A program made the translations under genes and the position numbers. Positions 23,067 to 32,237 of a stretch of 33,760 nt of DNA are shown here, piece by piece. The notes under the pieces were generated by a model. The model made no database searches. It saw only the letters and a list, made by a program, of their open reading frames with translations, and was not told the DNA's origin. Source of the stretch: an uncultured Prevotella sp. (GTDB taxonomy: Bacteria; Bacteroidota; Bacteroidia; Bacteroidales; Bacteroidaceae); the NCBI GenBank assembly GCA_900548745.1, contig URLQ01000008.1, forward strand, positions 1 to 33,760. The letters are read 5' to 3'. Position 1 is the stretch's first letter. Each line of letters begins with the position of its first letter.

Positions 23067-24095
23067 TTAACTGTTAAGCAGACGTTCTATCTCGTCTGTT
23101 GAAAGTTTTGTTATATCAGCTATCTGCTCTTTAGGCATACCACTATTGAACATACCTTTTACCATCGAAAGTATTTGTTCTTTCTGTGCTGCTATCGTTT
23201 CGTCTTGCTTGGAGATAGTTTCGTCTTGCTTGGAGATAGTTTCACCTTGCTTGGAGATAGTTTCACCTTGCTTGGAGATAGTTTCACCTTGCTTGGAGAT
23301 AGTTTCGTCTTGCATCGCTATCTTCTTGTCTCTCTGTAATATTGCCGTATCGCGATTCTCTATTGCAGAGAAGAATTCATCCTCAACGTTCATGTCTTGA
23401 CGCAGCTTTGAATCTGAGGCTGCCGTGATGAGACGGTGCAGGATGTGCATCATCTCCATGTCACCGTTGAACTTGTCTTCATCTACGCTCAACACCTGGT
23501 GGTTACCGACTTCTCTCTGACTCTGGTCAAATACGCTTAACACCTCATCAAGACGGTTGTTTACATGTCCTCTCAAGCGCGGTATCTGAACGATAATGCT
23601 GTCATGGGTAAGACTGTCAACAAACGGGTCCGGGATACCCTTTGTCACATGGTTGCCGTCATAGTCAAGAGCCTTGTGCTTTACGTACAGAACCGGTTCT
23701 TCTATGTCGCCCACCTTGTGGCCGAGCAGATACACGGCAATCATCGGTATACCGTAACCGTCGTTTTCGCAGTCTTTCAGAATGTTTTCCGGATTGGCAT
23801 ACTGTGCACCGAGGTATTGGCGGAAGCGCAGAGTTTCCGTCTCCAGCCATGTCTTCTGCAGCTCTATAAGCACAAGTTTTGTAGAGCCGTCGTCCTCCTT
23901 AATCCGTGCTCCGAAGTCTATGCGGAACATGGAAATCTTGTCCCTGTTTCCGTTAGTATATTCGTTACGACGCATATCTACTTCAACCACTTCCTTTTTC
24001 AAGAGAGCAGAAATCAGCGTTTTCGCTATGCGTTCGTCCTCCATGAGATATTTGAACACGGAGTCGTATATCGGATTTGCAATGTTTACCATCAT
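23067..24095 (-). CDS. Rpn family PD-(D/E)XK nuclease with internal heptad-repeat linker
   Basis: A 342-residue protein of the Rpn / PDDEXK-family 'transposase' group (COG5464 type). The N-terminal domain begins NPIYDSVFKYLMEDERIAKT (7-26) and has the nuclease residues D60 (FRIDFGAR) and E78-x-Q80 (VLIELQKTW). Residues of about 260-301 are six near-identical heptads of the SKQGETI/SKQDETI type, probably a coiled coil. They precede a C-terminal IADITKLSTDEIERLL helix-turn-helix typical of the family tail. Relatives are DNA endonucleases linked to recombination and phage defence. It is a stand-alone gene with a TATATTTG -7 element at 24125-24132. Confidence 0.86.
   Translation of the reverse strand: MMVNIANPIYDSVFKYLMEDERIAKTLISALLKKEVVEVDMRRNEYTNGNRDKISMFRIDFGARIKEDDGSTKLVLIELQKTWLETETLRFRQYLGAQYANPENILKDCENDGYGIPMIAVYLLGHKVGDIEEPVLYVKHKALDYDGNHVTKGIPDPFVDSLTHDSIIVQIPRLRGHVNNRLDEVLSVFDQSQREVGNHQVLSVDEDKFNGDMEMMHILHRLITAASDSKLRQDMNVEDEFFSAIENRDTAILQRDKKIAMQDETISKQGETISKQGETISKQGETISKQDETISKQDETIAAQKEQILSMVKGMFNSGMPKEQIADITKLSTDEIERLLNS
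23194..23319 (-). repeat. Six tandem 21-bp repeats inside the Rpn gene
   Basis: Units of 21 bp start at 23194, 23215, 23236, 23257, 23278 and 23299. Units 3, 4 and 5 are identical (plus strand ATAGTTTCACCTTGCTTGG plus AG), units 1 and 2 differ at one to two bases, and unit 6 diverges at its end. Because 21 is a multiple of three, gain or loss of a unit keeps the frame and changes the coiled-coil length by seven residues. Confidence 0.93.
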
Positions 24096-24124
24096 AAGGC
24101 ATCACGTTTTTACTGTTGTTTCTG

Positions 24125-24132
24125 CAAATATA
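24125..24132 (-). promoter_or_regulatory. -7 element for the Rpn gene
   Basis: On the minus strand TATATTTG fits TAnnTTTG, 29 bp upstream of the start codon. No clear -33. Confidence 0.45.
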
Positions 24133-24218
24133 TGAAAAAAGAGCGAATATTCCTAATGTTAGCTATTGCTTTTTACATTATAATTATCCAACTCTTATCA
24201 ATATTCTTAATAACCGTT

Positions 24219-25913
24219 TTATGCCTCGCGCTGCTTGGTTCCCATGCGTGCCTCCACAACGTTGATTACGTAATCGCCGAGCTTCTCACATTCGTTAACG
24301 ATGTCCATATACGTTGTGCCGATGGCATAGGTGTATTCGTGGTTGTTCACATCGTTGATGTTCTGGCTCTTGAGCTGGCTACGGTAGTTGTTTATTTCGT
24401 TCTCTATGTTAAATGAACGGTTCACGTCGAGGTCGTTTCTTCTGCTTGACAGCATCACGTTCATCTGGGTCAAGCTGTCGTCGGTAAGCTCAAACATCTG
24501 GTGAAGATGCTCATATTGCATTTCTGTGAAGTCCTCCTTGCCGCGAATCTTTCTGCTCAGTGAACGGGCAATGTTGTAACAGCTGTCTCCAATACTCTCA
24601 ATCTCGGAAATCTCACGCAGCATGGCACGTATCTTTGCCTTTGTCTCATCACTGAGATGGGCATCACTTACCTTATCAAGATATTTCGCAATCTCTATCT
24701 CCATGTTGTCGGATATTCCCTCGTATTTCTCGATACGTGTGAAGAGCTTGTTGAACTCATTGTCATTCTTCACGCCAAGCAGCTCCCTGACCATAGTGAA
24801 CATACGGTGAATGCGCTCTGCAAACGACTGTATCTCCTTGCGTGCCTCCAGCACAGAAAGCTCAGGTGTAGCCATAAGGGTACTGCCGCCGATGTAGCGC
24901 AGACGGAAGTCATCCTCGTCCTTGCTCATATTTGGCTTGATAACAGCACATACGAACTTCTGCATCTGCGGTATGAACCATATAAGAACAGCCGTGTTGC
25001 ATACGTTGAATGTTGTGTGGAAAGCTGCAAGCACTACAGACAGGCGACCGGCGTTGATGTGGTCGGCATTAGGATCTACACCCACAAAGCCACAAACCAT
25101 GTTGATGAACGGATAGAAGCAACACAACACCCATATTACGCCGAACACGTTGAACGACAAGTGGGCAAGGGCAGCTCTGCGAGCTTGTGTGTTTGCTCCC
25201 ATGGCGGCAATGTTTGAAGTGATTGTAGTACCGATGTTCTCTCCTAACACAAGTGCGATACCCATATATATAGGTAGCACGCCGGAGGAGCACAGTACCA
25301 TCGTTATTGCCATCAGGGCAGCGGACGACTGCATACAGAAGGTCAGTATCGTACCGATGCCGAGGAATGCAAATATAGTGAGGTAACTGTCTTTATCAAA
25401 TGAAGAGAAAAAATCTATAACCGACTGGTTATGGCTGAGGTCCATTTCCTTACCTGTGGCTCCGAGGGTGGAAATGGCAAAAAACATAAATGCTACACCA
25501 AAGAGGAAATCACCGACGTAGCGGTGCTTCTTTCTGTATATCAGCAGAAGGGCAATGAAGAAAACCGGGAATACGATGTTCGCCATGTTGAAAGAGAAAC
25601 CAAGCGTCATGATCCATGCCGTGAACGTGGTTCCAATGTTGGCTCCCATTATAACCGATATTGCCTGTGCCAGGGTAAGCAATCCGGCATTTACGAACGA
25701 CACCGTCATGACGGTGGTCGCTGTTGACGACTGCACTGAGGCGGTTACGAACATACCGGTAAGTAATCCGGTAAAGCGGTTCTTGGTCATTGTACCCAAA
25801 ATGTGGCGCAGCTGCGAACCTGCCATCTTCTGTAGTGCCTCACTCATTGCTTTCATTCCGTAAATGAGCAAGGCTAATGATCCAATGATCTTAAAAAAAA
25901 TCCAAATCGACAT
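24219..25913 (-). CDS. Na/Pi cotransporter family protein with PhoU-like C-terminus
   Basis: A 564-residue inner-membrane transporter. The first about 330 residues hold two inverted repeats of membrane helices, each with the QSS signature of the family: SVQSSTATT (Q61-S63) and CMQSSAALM (about residue 195). GANIGTT and GENIGTT follow the two QSS segments. From about residue 350 the protein is soluble and helical, with AERIHRMFTMVRELLG and IEKYEGISDNMEIEI, as in PhoU. The fold and order match NptA-type sodium-dependent phosphate transporters fused to a PhoU domain. It stands alone on the minus strand, divergent from the nucleoside kinase; phosphate regulation is not visible. Confidence 0.92.
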   Translation of the reverse strand: MSIWIFFKIIGSLALLIYGMKAMSEALQKMAGSQLRHILGTMTKNRFTGLLTGMFVTASVQSSTATTVMTVSFVNAGLLTLAQAISVIMGANIGTTFTAWIMTLGFSFNMANIVFPVFFIALLLIYRKKHRYVGDFLFGVAFMFFAISTLGATGKEMDLSHNQSVIDFFSSFDKDSYLTIFAFLGIGTILTFCMQSSAALMAITMVLCSSGVLPIYMGIALVLGENIGTTITSNIAAMGANTQARRAALAHLSFNVFGVIWVLCCFYPFINMVCGFVGVDPNADHINAGRLSVVLAAFHTTFNVCNTAVLIWFIPQMQKFVCAVIKPNMSKDEDDFRLRYIGGSTLMATPELSVLEARKEIQSFAERIHRMFTMVRELLGVKNDNEFNKLFTRIEKYEGISDNMEIEIAKYLDKVSDAHLSDETKAKIRAMLREISEIESIGDSCYNIARSLSRKIRGKEDFTEMQYEHLHQMFELTDDSLTQMNVMLSSRRNDLDVNRSFNIENEINNYRSQLKSQNINDVNNHEYTYAIGTTYMDIVNECEKLGDYVINVVEARMGTKQREA

Positions 25914-26001
25914 ATTTTAAAGTTATTTATGATGCTATTGTGCAAGAATGTCGTAGAAAGGGAGTAACTTTACATCGTAAACCCTTAAAGATGTAAGACT
26001 T

Positions 26002-27663
26002 ATGAAACAAGTAATACAAATCCGTTGCAAAAATAATAAAAAAGTCATAAATACAGCAATCGGAAGCTCACTTTCTGATATTTTTTTGATGTCAGGGCTG
26101 GATATGAAATACGGTCCGGTGAGTGCGAAAGTGAATAATAAAGTGGAAGGACTCAACTACAGGGTGTACCACAACAAGGATATCGAGTTTCTTGACCTTA
26201 CTTCGCCATCAGGACAAAGAACATATACGCGTACCTTATTTATGGTGTTGTGTAAGGCTGTCAAAGACTTGTACCCGGAGGGACACGTAGACATCGACAT
26301 ACCGGTATCGAACGGCTACTACTGCGATATGAAGATAAACGTGGAGATAACTCTTGAAGTGGCTGACAGGATACGCCACCGGATGCAGGAAATAATAGAT
26401 GCAAAGATGCCGATACGCCGCTTCGAATGTGCTACGGAAGAGGCAATAGACATATTCACCGAGCTTGGCACCATGTCTAAGGTGAAGCTTTTGAAGAGTA
26501 CCGGCTCCCTGTATACCACCTATTATGATATAGACGGATACAAGGACTATTATTATGGCTCTTTGCTGACAAATACTTCGCAACTCACACTCTTCGGCTT
26601 GGAGAAATACTATGACGGTTTGCTTCTGCGTATTCCTTCACTTAAAGATCCTTCAAAGTTGGGAGATTTAATTCATCAGGACAAGATGTTTGAAATATTC
26701 CGTGAGCATCACCATTGGCAGGATTTGCTCGGACTCCGTACTATAGGAGACCTTAATGGAGCTGTGTCGAAAGGAAAGGCAAGCGATCTTATCAATCTGT
26801 CGGAGGCTCTTCAGGAAAAGAAGATATCTAAGATTGCCGATGAGATAGCGTCAAGGAAGAATGTGAAGATGGTGCTTATTGCAGGTCCGTCGTCAAGCGG
26901 CAAGACCACTTCCTGCAAGCGCTTGTCAATACAGTTGCTTACAAATGGTATAAAGCCGGTACCGGTTTCTCTTGATGATTATTTCATTGACAGAGAGAAA
27001 ACGCCGAAGGATGATAAGGGAGAATATGACTATGAGAGCCTTTATGCTCTGAACATACCTTTGCTTAACCAGCAGCTGAATGACCTCTTTGCCGGAAAAG
27101 AAGTGGAGCTGCCTAAGTATAACTTCCAAACGGGTAAGAGCGAGAAGAGCGGCAAGAAACTTAAGATGGGTGAGAATGATGTTCTTGTGGTTGAGGGAAT
27201 ACATGCCTTGAACCCTGAACTGACTTCGCAGATACCTGACGAACAGATATTCCGTGTATACGCTTCGGCTTTCACTACGATATTGCTCGATAGCCATAAC
27301 TATGTGCCTACTACTGACAACCGGCTGCTGAGAAGAATTATCCGTGATTACAAATACCGTGGTGTCAGTGCTCAGGAAACGATACGTCGTTGGCCTTCGG
27401 TGCGTGCCGGTGAGAACAAGTGGATATTCCCTTATCAGGAGAATGCTGATGCGATGTTCAATACTGCCATGCTTTTTGAACTTGCCGTTATAAAGTCGCA
27501 GGCGGAACCGCTGCTTGAAACGGTACCTGAGAACTGTGAAGAATACAGTGAGGCATATCGCTTGTTGAAGTTTCTGAAATATATAAAACCGATACCAAAC
27601 CGTCAGGTGCCACCGACATCATTGTTGAGAGAGTTTCTTGGTGGCAGTTCTTTCAAGTATTAA
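26002..27663 (+). CDS. TGS-domain nucleoside (uridine-type) kinase
   Basis: A 553-residue two-part protein. Residues 1 to about 65 resemble the TGS domain, and about 70-220 resembles the second additional domain of threonyl-tRNA synthetase. The rest is a P-loop uridine-kinase/phosphoribulokinase domain with Walker A GPSSSGKTT (295-303), a PVSLDDYFIDRE acceptor segment and DVLVVEGIHALN (Walker B region). The fusion is common in Bacteroidetes and Firmicutes; kinase activity on uridine/cytidine is expected but the role of the N-terminal part is unknown. ATG 26002 starts the TGS strand directly. It is monocistronic, between divergent Na/Pi and convergent DUF3108 genes. Confidence 0.87.
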   Translation: MKQVIQIRCKNNKKVINTAIGSSLSDIFLMSGLDMKYGPVSAKVNNKVEGLNYRVYHNKDIEFLDLTSPSGQRTYTRTLFMVLCKAVKDLYPEGHVDIDIPVSNGYYCDMKINVEITLEVADRIRHRMQEIIDAKMPIRRFECATEEAIDIFTELGTMSKVKLLKSTGSLYTTYYDIDGYKDYYYGSLLTNTSQLTLFGLEKYYDGLLLRIPSLKDPSKLGDLIHQDKMFEIFREHHHWQDLLGLRTIGDLNGAVSKGKASDLINLSEALQEKKISKIADEIASRKNVKMVLIAGPSSSGKTTSCKRLSIQLLTNGIKPVPVSLDDYFIDREKTPKDDKGEYDYESLYALNIPLLNQQLNDLFAGKEVELPKYNFQTGKSEKSGKKLKMGENDVLVVEGIHALNPELTSQIPDEQIFRVYASAFTTILLDSHNYVPTTDNRLLRRIIRDYKYRGVSAQETIRRWPSVRAGENKWIFPYQENADAMFNTAMLFELAVIKSQAEPLLETVPENCEEYSEAYRLLKFLKYIKPIPNRQVPPTSLLREFLGGSSFKY

Positions 27664-27722
27664 CAATTACTCCGACAGACTGCAGAAGGGAAGAAAATAT
27701 AAAGAAGTAAAATAAAATACAG

Positions 27723-27780
27723 ATAACGAAACATCCCTCACGATAGGCTGAGATGCCTGCCGTGAGGGATGTTTCGTTAT
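27723..27780. terminator. Perfect 20-bp inverted repeat, probable bidirectional terminator
   Basis: ATAACGAAACATCCCTCACG (27723-27742) is exactly complementary to 27761-27780. The 18-base loop can form a small inner stem (AGGC/GCCT). It lies between convergent genes, 60 bp after one stop and 26 bp from the other. It lacks a clean T-run on either side. Confidence 0.75.
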
Positions 27781-27806
27781 TTACAGGTTGATAAATCCGT
27801 GTTCTG

Positions 27807-28616
27807 CTATTTCACTTCCGAGGTGATAGGATTGCGTAAGCCTTTCATATTGGTGAGGAACGCCTTTGCACTGCCGAACTTGAGGAACATGTCAAGGCGT
27901 ATTGGAACATGGTTATGGTCGTCAGTAACATAGAATCTGACAATCTCTTTCCATTTCTTGCCTTCATATTCCATATATGACAGTTCGGCACAGCGGTATT
28001 TCTTACCGTTGTCTGCCTTTATCTTTGTTGTGCCGTTAAAGCGCAGGCGTGCCGGGGCTTGTCCCTTTCCGTCTGCTATCGGGAAGTCTACGACATGTCC
28101 CTTCTTCCAGTTTGCAGAACTGAAGGAACGTGCTCTCATGAAGATGTTCATCATGTCGAACACGCAACTGTTGGGTGTTATGGTCTTCCATGCATGTGTT
28201 CCGTCGTTGTGCTGACGATGGCAGCGCACATTCACTTTGCCGTTCGGATATGTATAGAACAATTCGTCAACAGTATATCGCTTGCCTTCTCTTGCGCCTT
28301 TGCGGAAATACAGAGGCTCCATGGCTGTGGATGAATAGCACAGCAGAGTGTCGCGGAGTACGAACATGTTGTCTACTTTTTTGTTTCCTCGTGTGGTAAG
28401 GCTTGAGCGGTATGCCTTATGTCCTTTATAGGTACTTTCTACGGTAGACATACTTGCCGTTCCTGCTTTCACCCATACAAACTTCCAGTTGTAGTAAAGG
28501 TTATACGACAGGAATTCTCCAGACTTGAACGCTGTGTTTCTGAAGGAACACTGTGCTGTAGCCGTCATGGCTATCATTAGCAGCAGTATAGCTGTTGAAA
28601 TTTTTCTTGTTTTCAT
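27807..28616 (-). CDS. DUF3108 family exported protein
   Basis: A 269-residue protein with a signal peptide (MKTRKISTAILLLMIAMTAT, then AQ). The mature part begins FRNTAFKSGEFLSYNLYYNW, then KFVWVKAGTASM, the pattern of DUF3108, a beta-rich envelope domain of unknown role. The C-terminal YVTDDHNHVPIRLDMFLKFG also fits. It starts 18 bp after the Ig-like lipoprotein stop and is last in the ispG operon. An outer-membrane or periplasmic lipid-handling role has been guessed for the family; nothing here proves it. Confidence 0.85.
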   Translation of the reverse strand: MKTRKISTAILLLMIAMTATAQCSFRNTAFKSGEFLSYNLYYNWKFVWVKAGTASMSTVESTYKGHKAYRSSLTTRGNKKVDNMFVLRDTLLCYSSTAMEPLYFRKGAREGKRYTVDELFYTYPNGKVNVRCHRQHNDGTHAWKTITPNSCVFDMMNIFMRARSFSSANWKKGHVVDFPIADGKGQAPARLRFNGTTKIKADNGKKYRCAELSYMEYEGKKWKEIVRFYVTDDHNHVPIRLDMFLKFGSAKAFLTNMKGLRNPITSEVK

Positions 28617-28634
28617 AATGTCAGCCTGTTATAT

Positions 28635-30692
28635 TTAATATTGTTGTGGAATGTATTGTATGCCTTTCTTTTTGGCTCTCTCTGCATTTCTGTATTTTAT
28701 CTTCTTGTCCTGTTCGGGCTTCTGCTTCGTAATGGCGTATGGCTTCTGATGGGCTGCATCATGTTTCATTGGGTTCCAAGACAGCGTGATGTCCCATTTC
28801 GCCTTGCACTCTATGGATTCCGGATAATAATAGGTGTCTTCCGCCTGCATGCCGGCGGCATAGTCGCCGGTGTCCCAAATTCCGTTCTTGTTGCGGTCTA
28901 CGAACATCCTCATGTAATAGGTTCCCGGATTGACATAGAAGAATTCGGCGGTGCCGTTGCTTGTAGACACCTCTTTTACGAGCTTGTCCGACGAGTCAAG
29001 AATCTGCACCACAATGGTTGTGTCCTGCATTCCGTCTACGGTTATCAGCAATGTGCCGTAGTCATCCTCGGTGCGCACCTTGAAGCCTTGTTTGTATGAA
29101 GGACTGACAGCACCATATATATCGGTAAAGGCTGTGGAGTCAATCTCCAGGCTGTATTCTATTCCTGGTCTCCACTCTCCAAGCAGTTCGTATGTCCTTG
29201 GTGCATGTTTCCTTTCCCTGAATATAAACTTCGACTTGTACCACAACGTGTCGTGTTTTGCATACAGATGAATCATTGAGGTGTCAATCCGTGCAATAGG
29301 GGTTGGCATGACGATGGAAATGTTCTGGTCCGGGTCTGGCTGTGACTTTATATTATACTGTGGCTCAAGAGCTTCCACAGGCATTTCCGTCAGATATTCC
29401 CTGCCGCGCTTCTTTGCTTTCTCCTGTTTCTTCTTCCATTCCTCGTATTCGCGGGCTTTGTCCTTCATACGCTTCTCATAGGAAACTTTTGCAAGAACGT
29501 CTATTGTATCGGTGTTGCTTACGAGGTTTCCGATGGTGTCGGTAGCCATATAAGACAGCTGTACGCTTAGTGTGTCTTGGTTTACGAGGGCTGTGTCGCG
29601 AAGCCAATATGTTATAGTGTCTTTGTTGATAGATGACTCCACGATGAAGGCGTCGTCGCTGTTGAAGTTGAGACCCTTAATCTTTGGTAGTTCCTTGTCG
29701 CCGCCACTAAAGAAGAAAGTGATTTTCCGAGCATCGGTGCGCTCCGTCTTCAGGAAATACCTGTCGGTCTGTTTCTCCGTAAATGCTTTCAGGACGATGT
29801 CGTCAGGAATGAATCTCGTATATCCGATGGTGCGTATAGAGTCGATGTGGAGAGAGTCTCTCCATATCGTGTCTTGTCTCGTTGCATCCGTAAAGTGAGG
29901 TTCTATGATATCGTTGTTGAATGCAATCATCTCACTTTTCTGGTTGAAGAAGTAGTTGCCGTCAGCATCCTGCAGTGCTGCCACACGGTATTTGCCCGGT
30001 GCAATGCCTCGTATGATGAACTTTCCTCTGCTGTCGGTACGTGATACTCTCAGCAATGGTTTTGACAGGAAAGGGTCAATGATATTGCCGCTTGCGTCCT
30101 TCTTTTGCAGTTTCCATTGGTTGTCGGTTATGGTAAAGTCATCGTCAATGGCATATAGTCCCACCAGGATTCCCTTTATAGGTTCAAGATTCTCGGCATT
30201 CACCACATTGCCCGAAACCTCAAGGGTGTCGATATGGTCGCTTGTGGAGAAGCTATAGGTATAGTTGCCGAGCGGGTTTCCTTCGTTGTTGTCGGATATG
30301 GCATCAGAAAAGTCTACGGTATATGTAGTGTTCTCTTTCAGGGAATCTTTCAGTTCAACGATAATCTTCTTTCCTGCTCCTTTTATTTCGGGTGTTTCAA
30401 TCTGCGGTGGCGATACTACAACCTTTTCGGTAGGGTTGTCCACCTGTATGAACTCATCAAAGTATATTGCAATCTTCTTTGATTTCACGTTTACTCCCTT
30501 GTCGGCAGGTGTGCATCCTATGATGCGTGGTGGTGTCTCATCATACCATCCTCCGTCGGGCTGTCCCATCTTTGCGCAGGAAGCAAGAAGAAATGTAAGG
30601 ATGAAGAGCACACAAATCCCCCATATCCCTCCAGGTGGAAGGATGTGGCGGATGGTATTGTTTATGGATTCTCTTGTATTTCTATATGCCAT
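28635..30692 (-). CDS. Ig-like (Big_5) domain lipoprotein
   Basis: A 685-residue lipoprotein. After an unusually long N-terminal lead, the hydrophobic segment ends in the lipobox LLASC (C39). ETPPRIIGCTPADKGVNVKS followed by KKIAIYFDEFIQVDN and the TYTVDFSDAISDNNEGNPL motif mark a bacterial Ig-like Big_5 domain. A SdrD/carboxypeptidase-regulatory-like beta domain follows (DTLEVSGNVVNAENLEPIKG, then FIIRGIAPGKYRVAALQDAD) and a similar one lies near the C-terminus (YVNPGTYYMRMFVDRNKNG). It is probably anchored in the outer membrane with a structural role. It is third in the ispG operon, 15 bp after the GH3 gene. Confidence 0.87.
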   Translation of the reverse strand: MAYRNTRESINNTIRHILPPGGIWGICVLFILTFLLASCAKMGQPDGGWYDETPPRIIGCTPADKGVNVKSKKIAIYFDEFIQVDNPTEKVVVSPPQIETPEIKGAGKKIIVELKDSLKENTTYTVDFSDAISDNNEGNPLGNYTYSFSTSDHIDTLEVSGNVVNAENLEPIKGILVGLYAIDDDFTITDNQWKLQKKDASGNIIDPFLSKPLLRVSRTDSRGKFIIRGIAPGKYRVAALQDADGNYFFNQKSEMIAFNNDIIEPHFTDATRQDTIWRDSLHIDSIRTIGYTRFIPDDIVLKAFTEKQTDRYFLKTERTDARKITFFFSGGDKELPKIKGLNFNSDDAFIVESSINKDTITYWLRDTALVNQDTLSVQLSYMATDTIGNLVSNTDTIDVLAKVSYEKRMKDKAREYEEWKKKQEKAKKRGREYLTEMPVEALEPQYNIKSQPDPDQNISIVMPTPIARIDTSMIHLYAKHDTLWYKSKFIFRERKHAPRTYELLGEWRPGIEYSLEIDSTAFTDIYGAVSPSYKQGFKVRTEDDYGTLLITVDGMQDTTIVVQILDSSDKLVKEVSTSNGTAEFFYVNPGTYYMRMFVDRNKNGIWDTGDYAAGMQAEDTYYYPESIECKAKWDITLSWNPMKHDAAHQKPYAITKQKPEQDKKIKYRNAERAKKKGIQYIPQQY

Positions 30693-30707
30693 ATATATTT
30701 GTTCTTA

Positions 30708-32213
30708 CTAATTCATCTTCAGCATTTCGTCGATATTCTTGCGGCTGTTGCTGAGTCTTGGCACCTTATGCTGTCCGCCAAGTTTGCCTTTAGACTTCAG
30801 CCAGTCGTTGAAAAGATTGGTGCGGGCCTTCACAATCTCCAGATGCTGAAGCGTGATATTCTTGTAGCGCTTGGCTTCGTAGTCGCTGTTTATCTCTTGC
30901 AGCTTGTTGTCGAGAAGTGTTGCGAACTTGTCGAGGTCAGCCGGTTCTTTTGAGAATTCAATGAGCCACTGGTGGCGGCATTTGGCGTTGTCGTCCATGA
31001 ACACCGGTGCAGCCGTATATTCCAGCACCTCTGCTCCCGTCTGCTCACAGGCATATGCAAGACCCTTCTCTGCGTTGTCAACGATGAGTTCTTCACCGAA
31101 GGCATTGATGAAATGCTTTGTTCTTCCTGTGATGACAAACTTGTAGGGGTTCGTTGAGGTGAAGCTTACGGTATCTCCTATTATATATCTCCACAGTCCG
31201 CATGAGGTAGAGATGACCATTGCATAGTTCTTTCCCGTTTCCACAGCCCATAGCGGTACGATAGTAGGATTCTCTTTTTCAAACTCGTCCATAGGTATGA
31301 ACTCATAGAACACGCCGTAGTCAATCATCAGGAGCATCGACTTGTCCGTCGGGTCGTCCTGTATACCGAAGAATCCCTCACTGGCATTATATGTTTCCAT
31401 ATAGTGCATGTTTGGCGATGTTATGAGTTGTTCATACTGTTTGCGGTATGGTGTGAAAGCCACGCCGCCATGGAAGAACACCTCCAGGTTAGGCCACACT
31501 TCCTCAAGGTGCTTCTTGCCCGTCAGTTCCATGACCCTTGTCAGCACGGAGAGCATCCACGACGGAACGCCGCTGATGTTCGTTACGTTCTTGTTGAGAG
31601 TCTCTCTTGCTATGCGGTCGCGCTTTATCTCAAAGTCAGACAGCAGGGCTGTCGCCTTCTTCGGCACTCTCACCAGGTTGGCAAGAGGGTTGATGTTTTC
31701 TATAAGAATGGCACTAAGGTCACCGACGAGCGAGTCTGCCACGTCGTAGTTTGGCGAGTGGCTTCCGCCAAGGATAAGGCTTCTGCCGTCAAACAGGCGG
31801 CTTTTAGGATTATTGCGCAGATACAGCGCAACCACATCCTTGCCTCCGGCATAGTGGATATGTTGCAGTCCGTCGTGGCTTACTGGTATGAATTTGCTCT
31901 TGTCGTTGGTTGTTCCCGACGATTTTGCATACCATTTCACGCTGCCCTTCCATAGCACGTCGCGCTCTCCGTGGCGCATTCTGTCTATGTCTTCTTTCAG
32001 TTCCTCGTATGTGTTTACAGGTATGCTTTCAGCGAAGTCTTCATACGACTTCACGGCACAGAAGGCATGTTTGCGTCCGTATTCCGTATCTTTAGCTGTC
32101 TCCGTAAGGTATCTGAGGGTCTGAATCTGCAGTTCCTCAGCCCCGTTGTCGTATTTCTCAATATCCTTTTGTCGAGACACGAAAGCGTTTCTAACTATCT
32201 GTGTTAAGCTCAT
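30708..32213 (-). CDS. GH3 family acyl-acid amido synthetase-like protein
   Basis: A 501-residue adenylate-forming enzyme of the GH3 family, best known in plants, where it joins auxin or jasmonate to amino acids. WYAKSSGTTNDKSKFIPVS (94-112) is the ATP/AMP loop. HYMETYNASEGFFGIQDD corresponds to the second adenylation motif, and FVITGRTKHFINAFGEEL to the hinge-region motif before the C-terminal domain. Bacterial members have no settled substrate. It lies 24 bp downstream of ispG and is followed by two envelope genes, so a role in lipid or envelope acyl metabolism is a fair guess only. Confidence 0.87.
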   Translation of the reverse strand: MSLTQIVRNAFVSRQKDIEKYDNGAEELQIQTLRYLTETAKDTEYGRKHAFCAVKSYEDFAESIPVNTYEELKEDIDRMRHGERDVLWKGSVKWYAKSSGTTNDKSKFIPVSHDGLQHIHYAGGKDVVALYLRNNPKSRLFDGRSLILGGSHSPNYDVADSLVGDLSAILIENINPLANLVRVPKKATALLSDFEIKRDRIARETLNKNVTNISGVPSWMLSVLTRVMELTGKKHLEEVWPNLEVFFHGGVAFTPYRKQYEQLITSPNMHYMETYNASEGFFGIQDDPTDKSMLLMIDYGVFYEFIPMDEFEKENPTIVPLWAVETGKNYAMVISTSCGLWRYIIGDTVSFTSTNPYKFVITGRTKHFINAFGEELIVDNAEKGLAYACEQTGAEVLEYTAAPVFMDDNAKCRHQWLIEFSKEPADLDKFATLLDNKLQEINSDYEAKRYKNITLQHLEIVKARTNLFNDWLKSKGKLGGQHKVPRLSNSRKNIDEMLKMN

Positions 32214-32237
32214 TTCTTTCTTTTTTTGTTCTTGATC

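Noticed and set aside
23194..23319. Repeat array as a protein-binding or CRISPR-like element
   Set aside because: The period is an exact multiple of three, in frame, and encodes heptads within a clear Rpn protein, so a coding repeat explains it.
23067..24095. Active transposase or insertion sequence
   Set aside because: Despite the family's transposase label there are no terminal inverted repeats or target duplications beside it, and it has its own promoter and a shared terminator.
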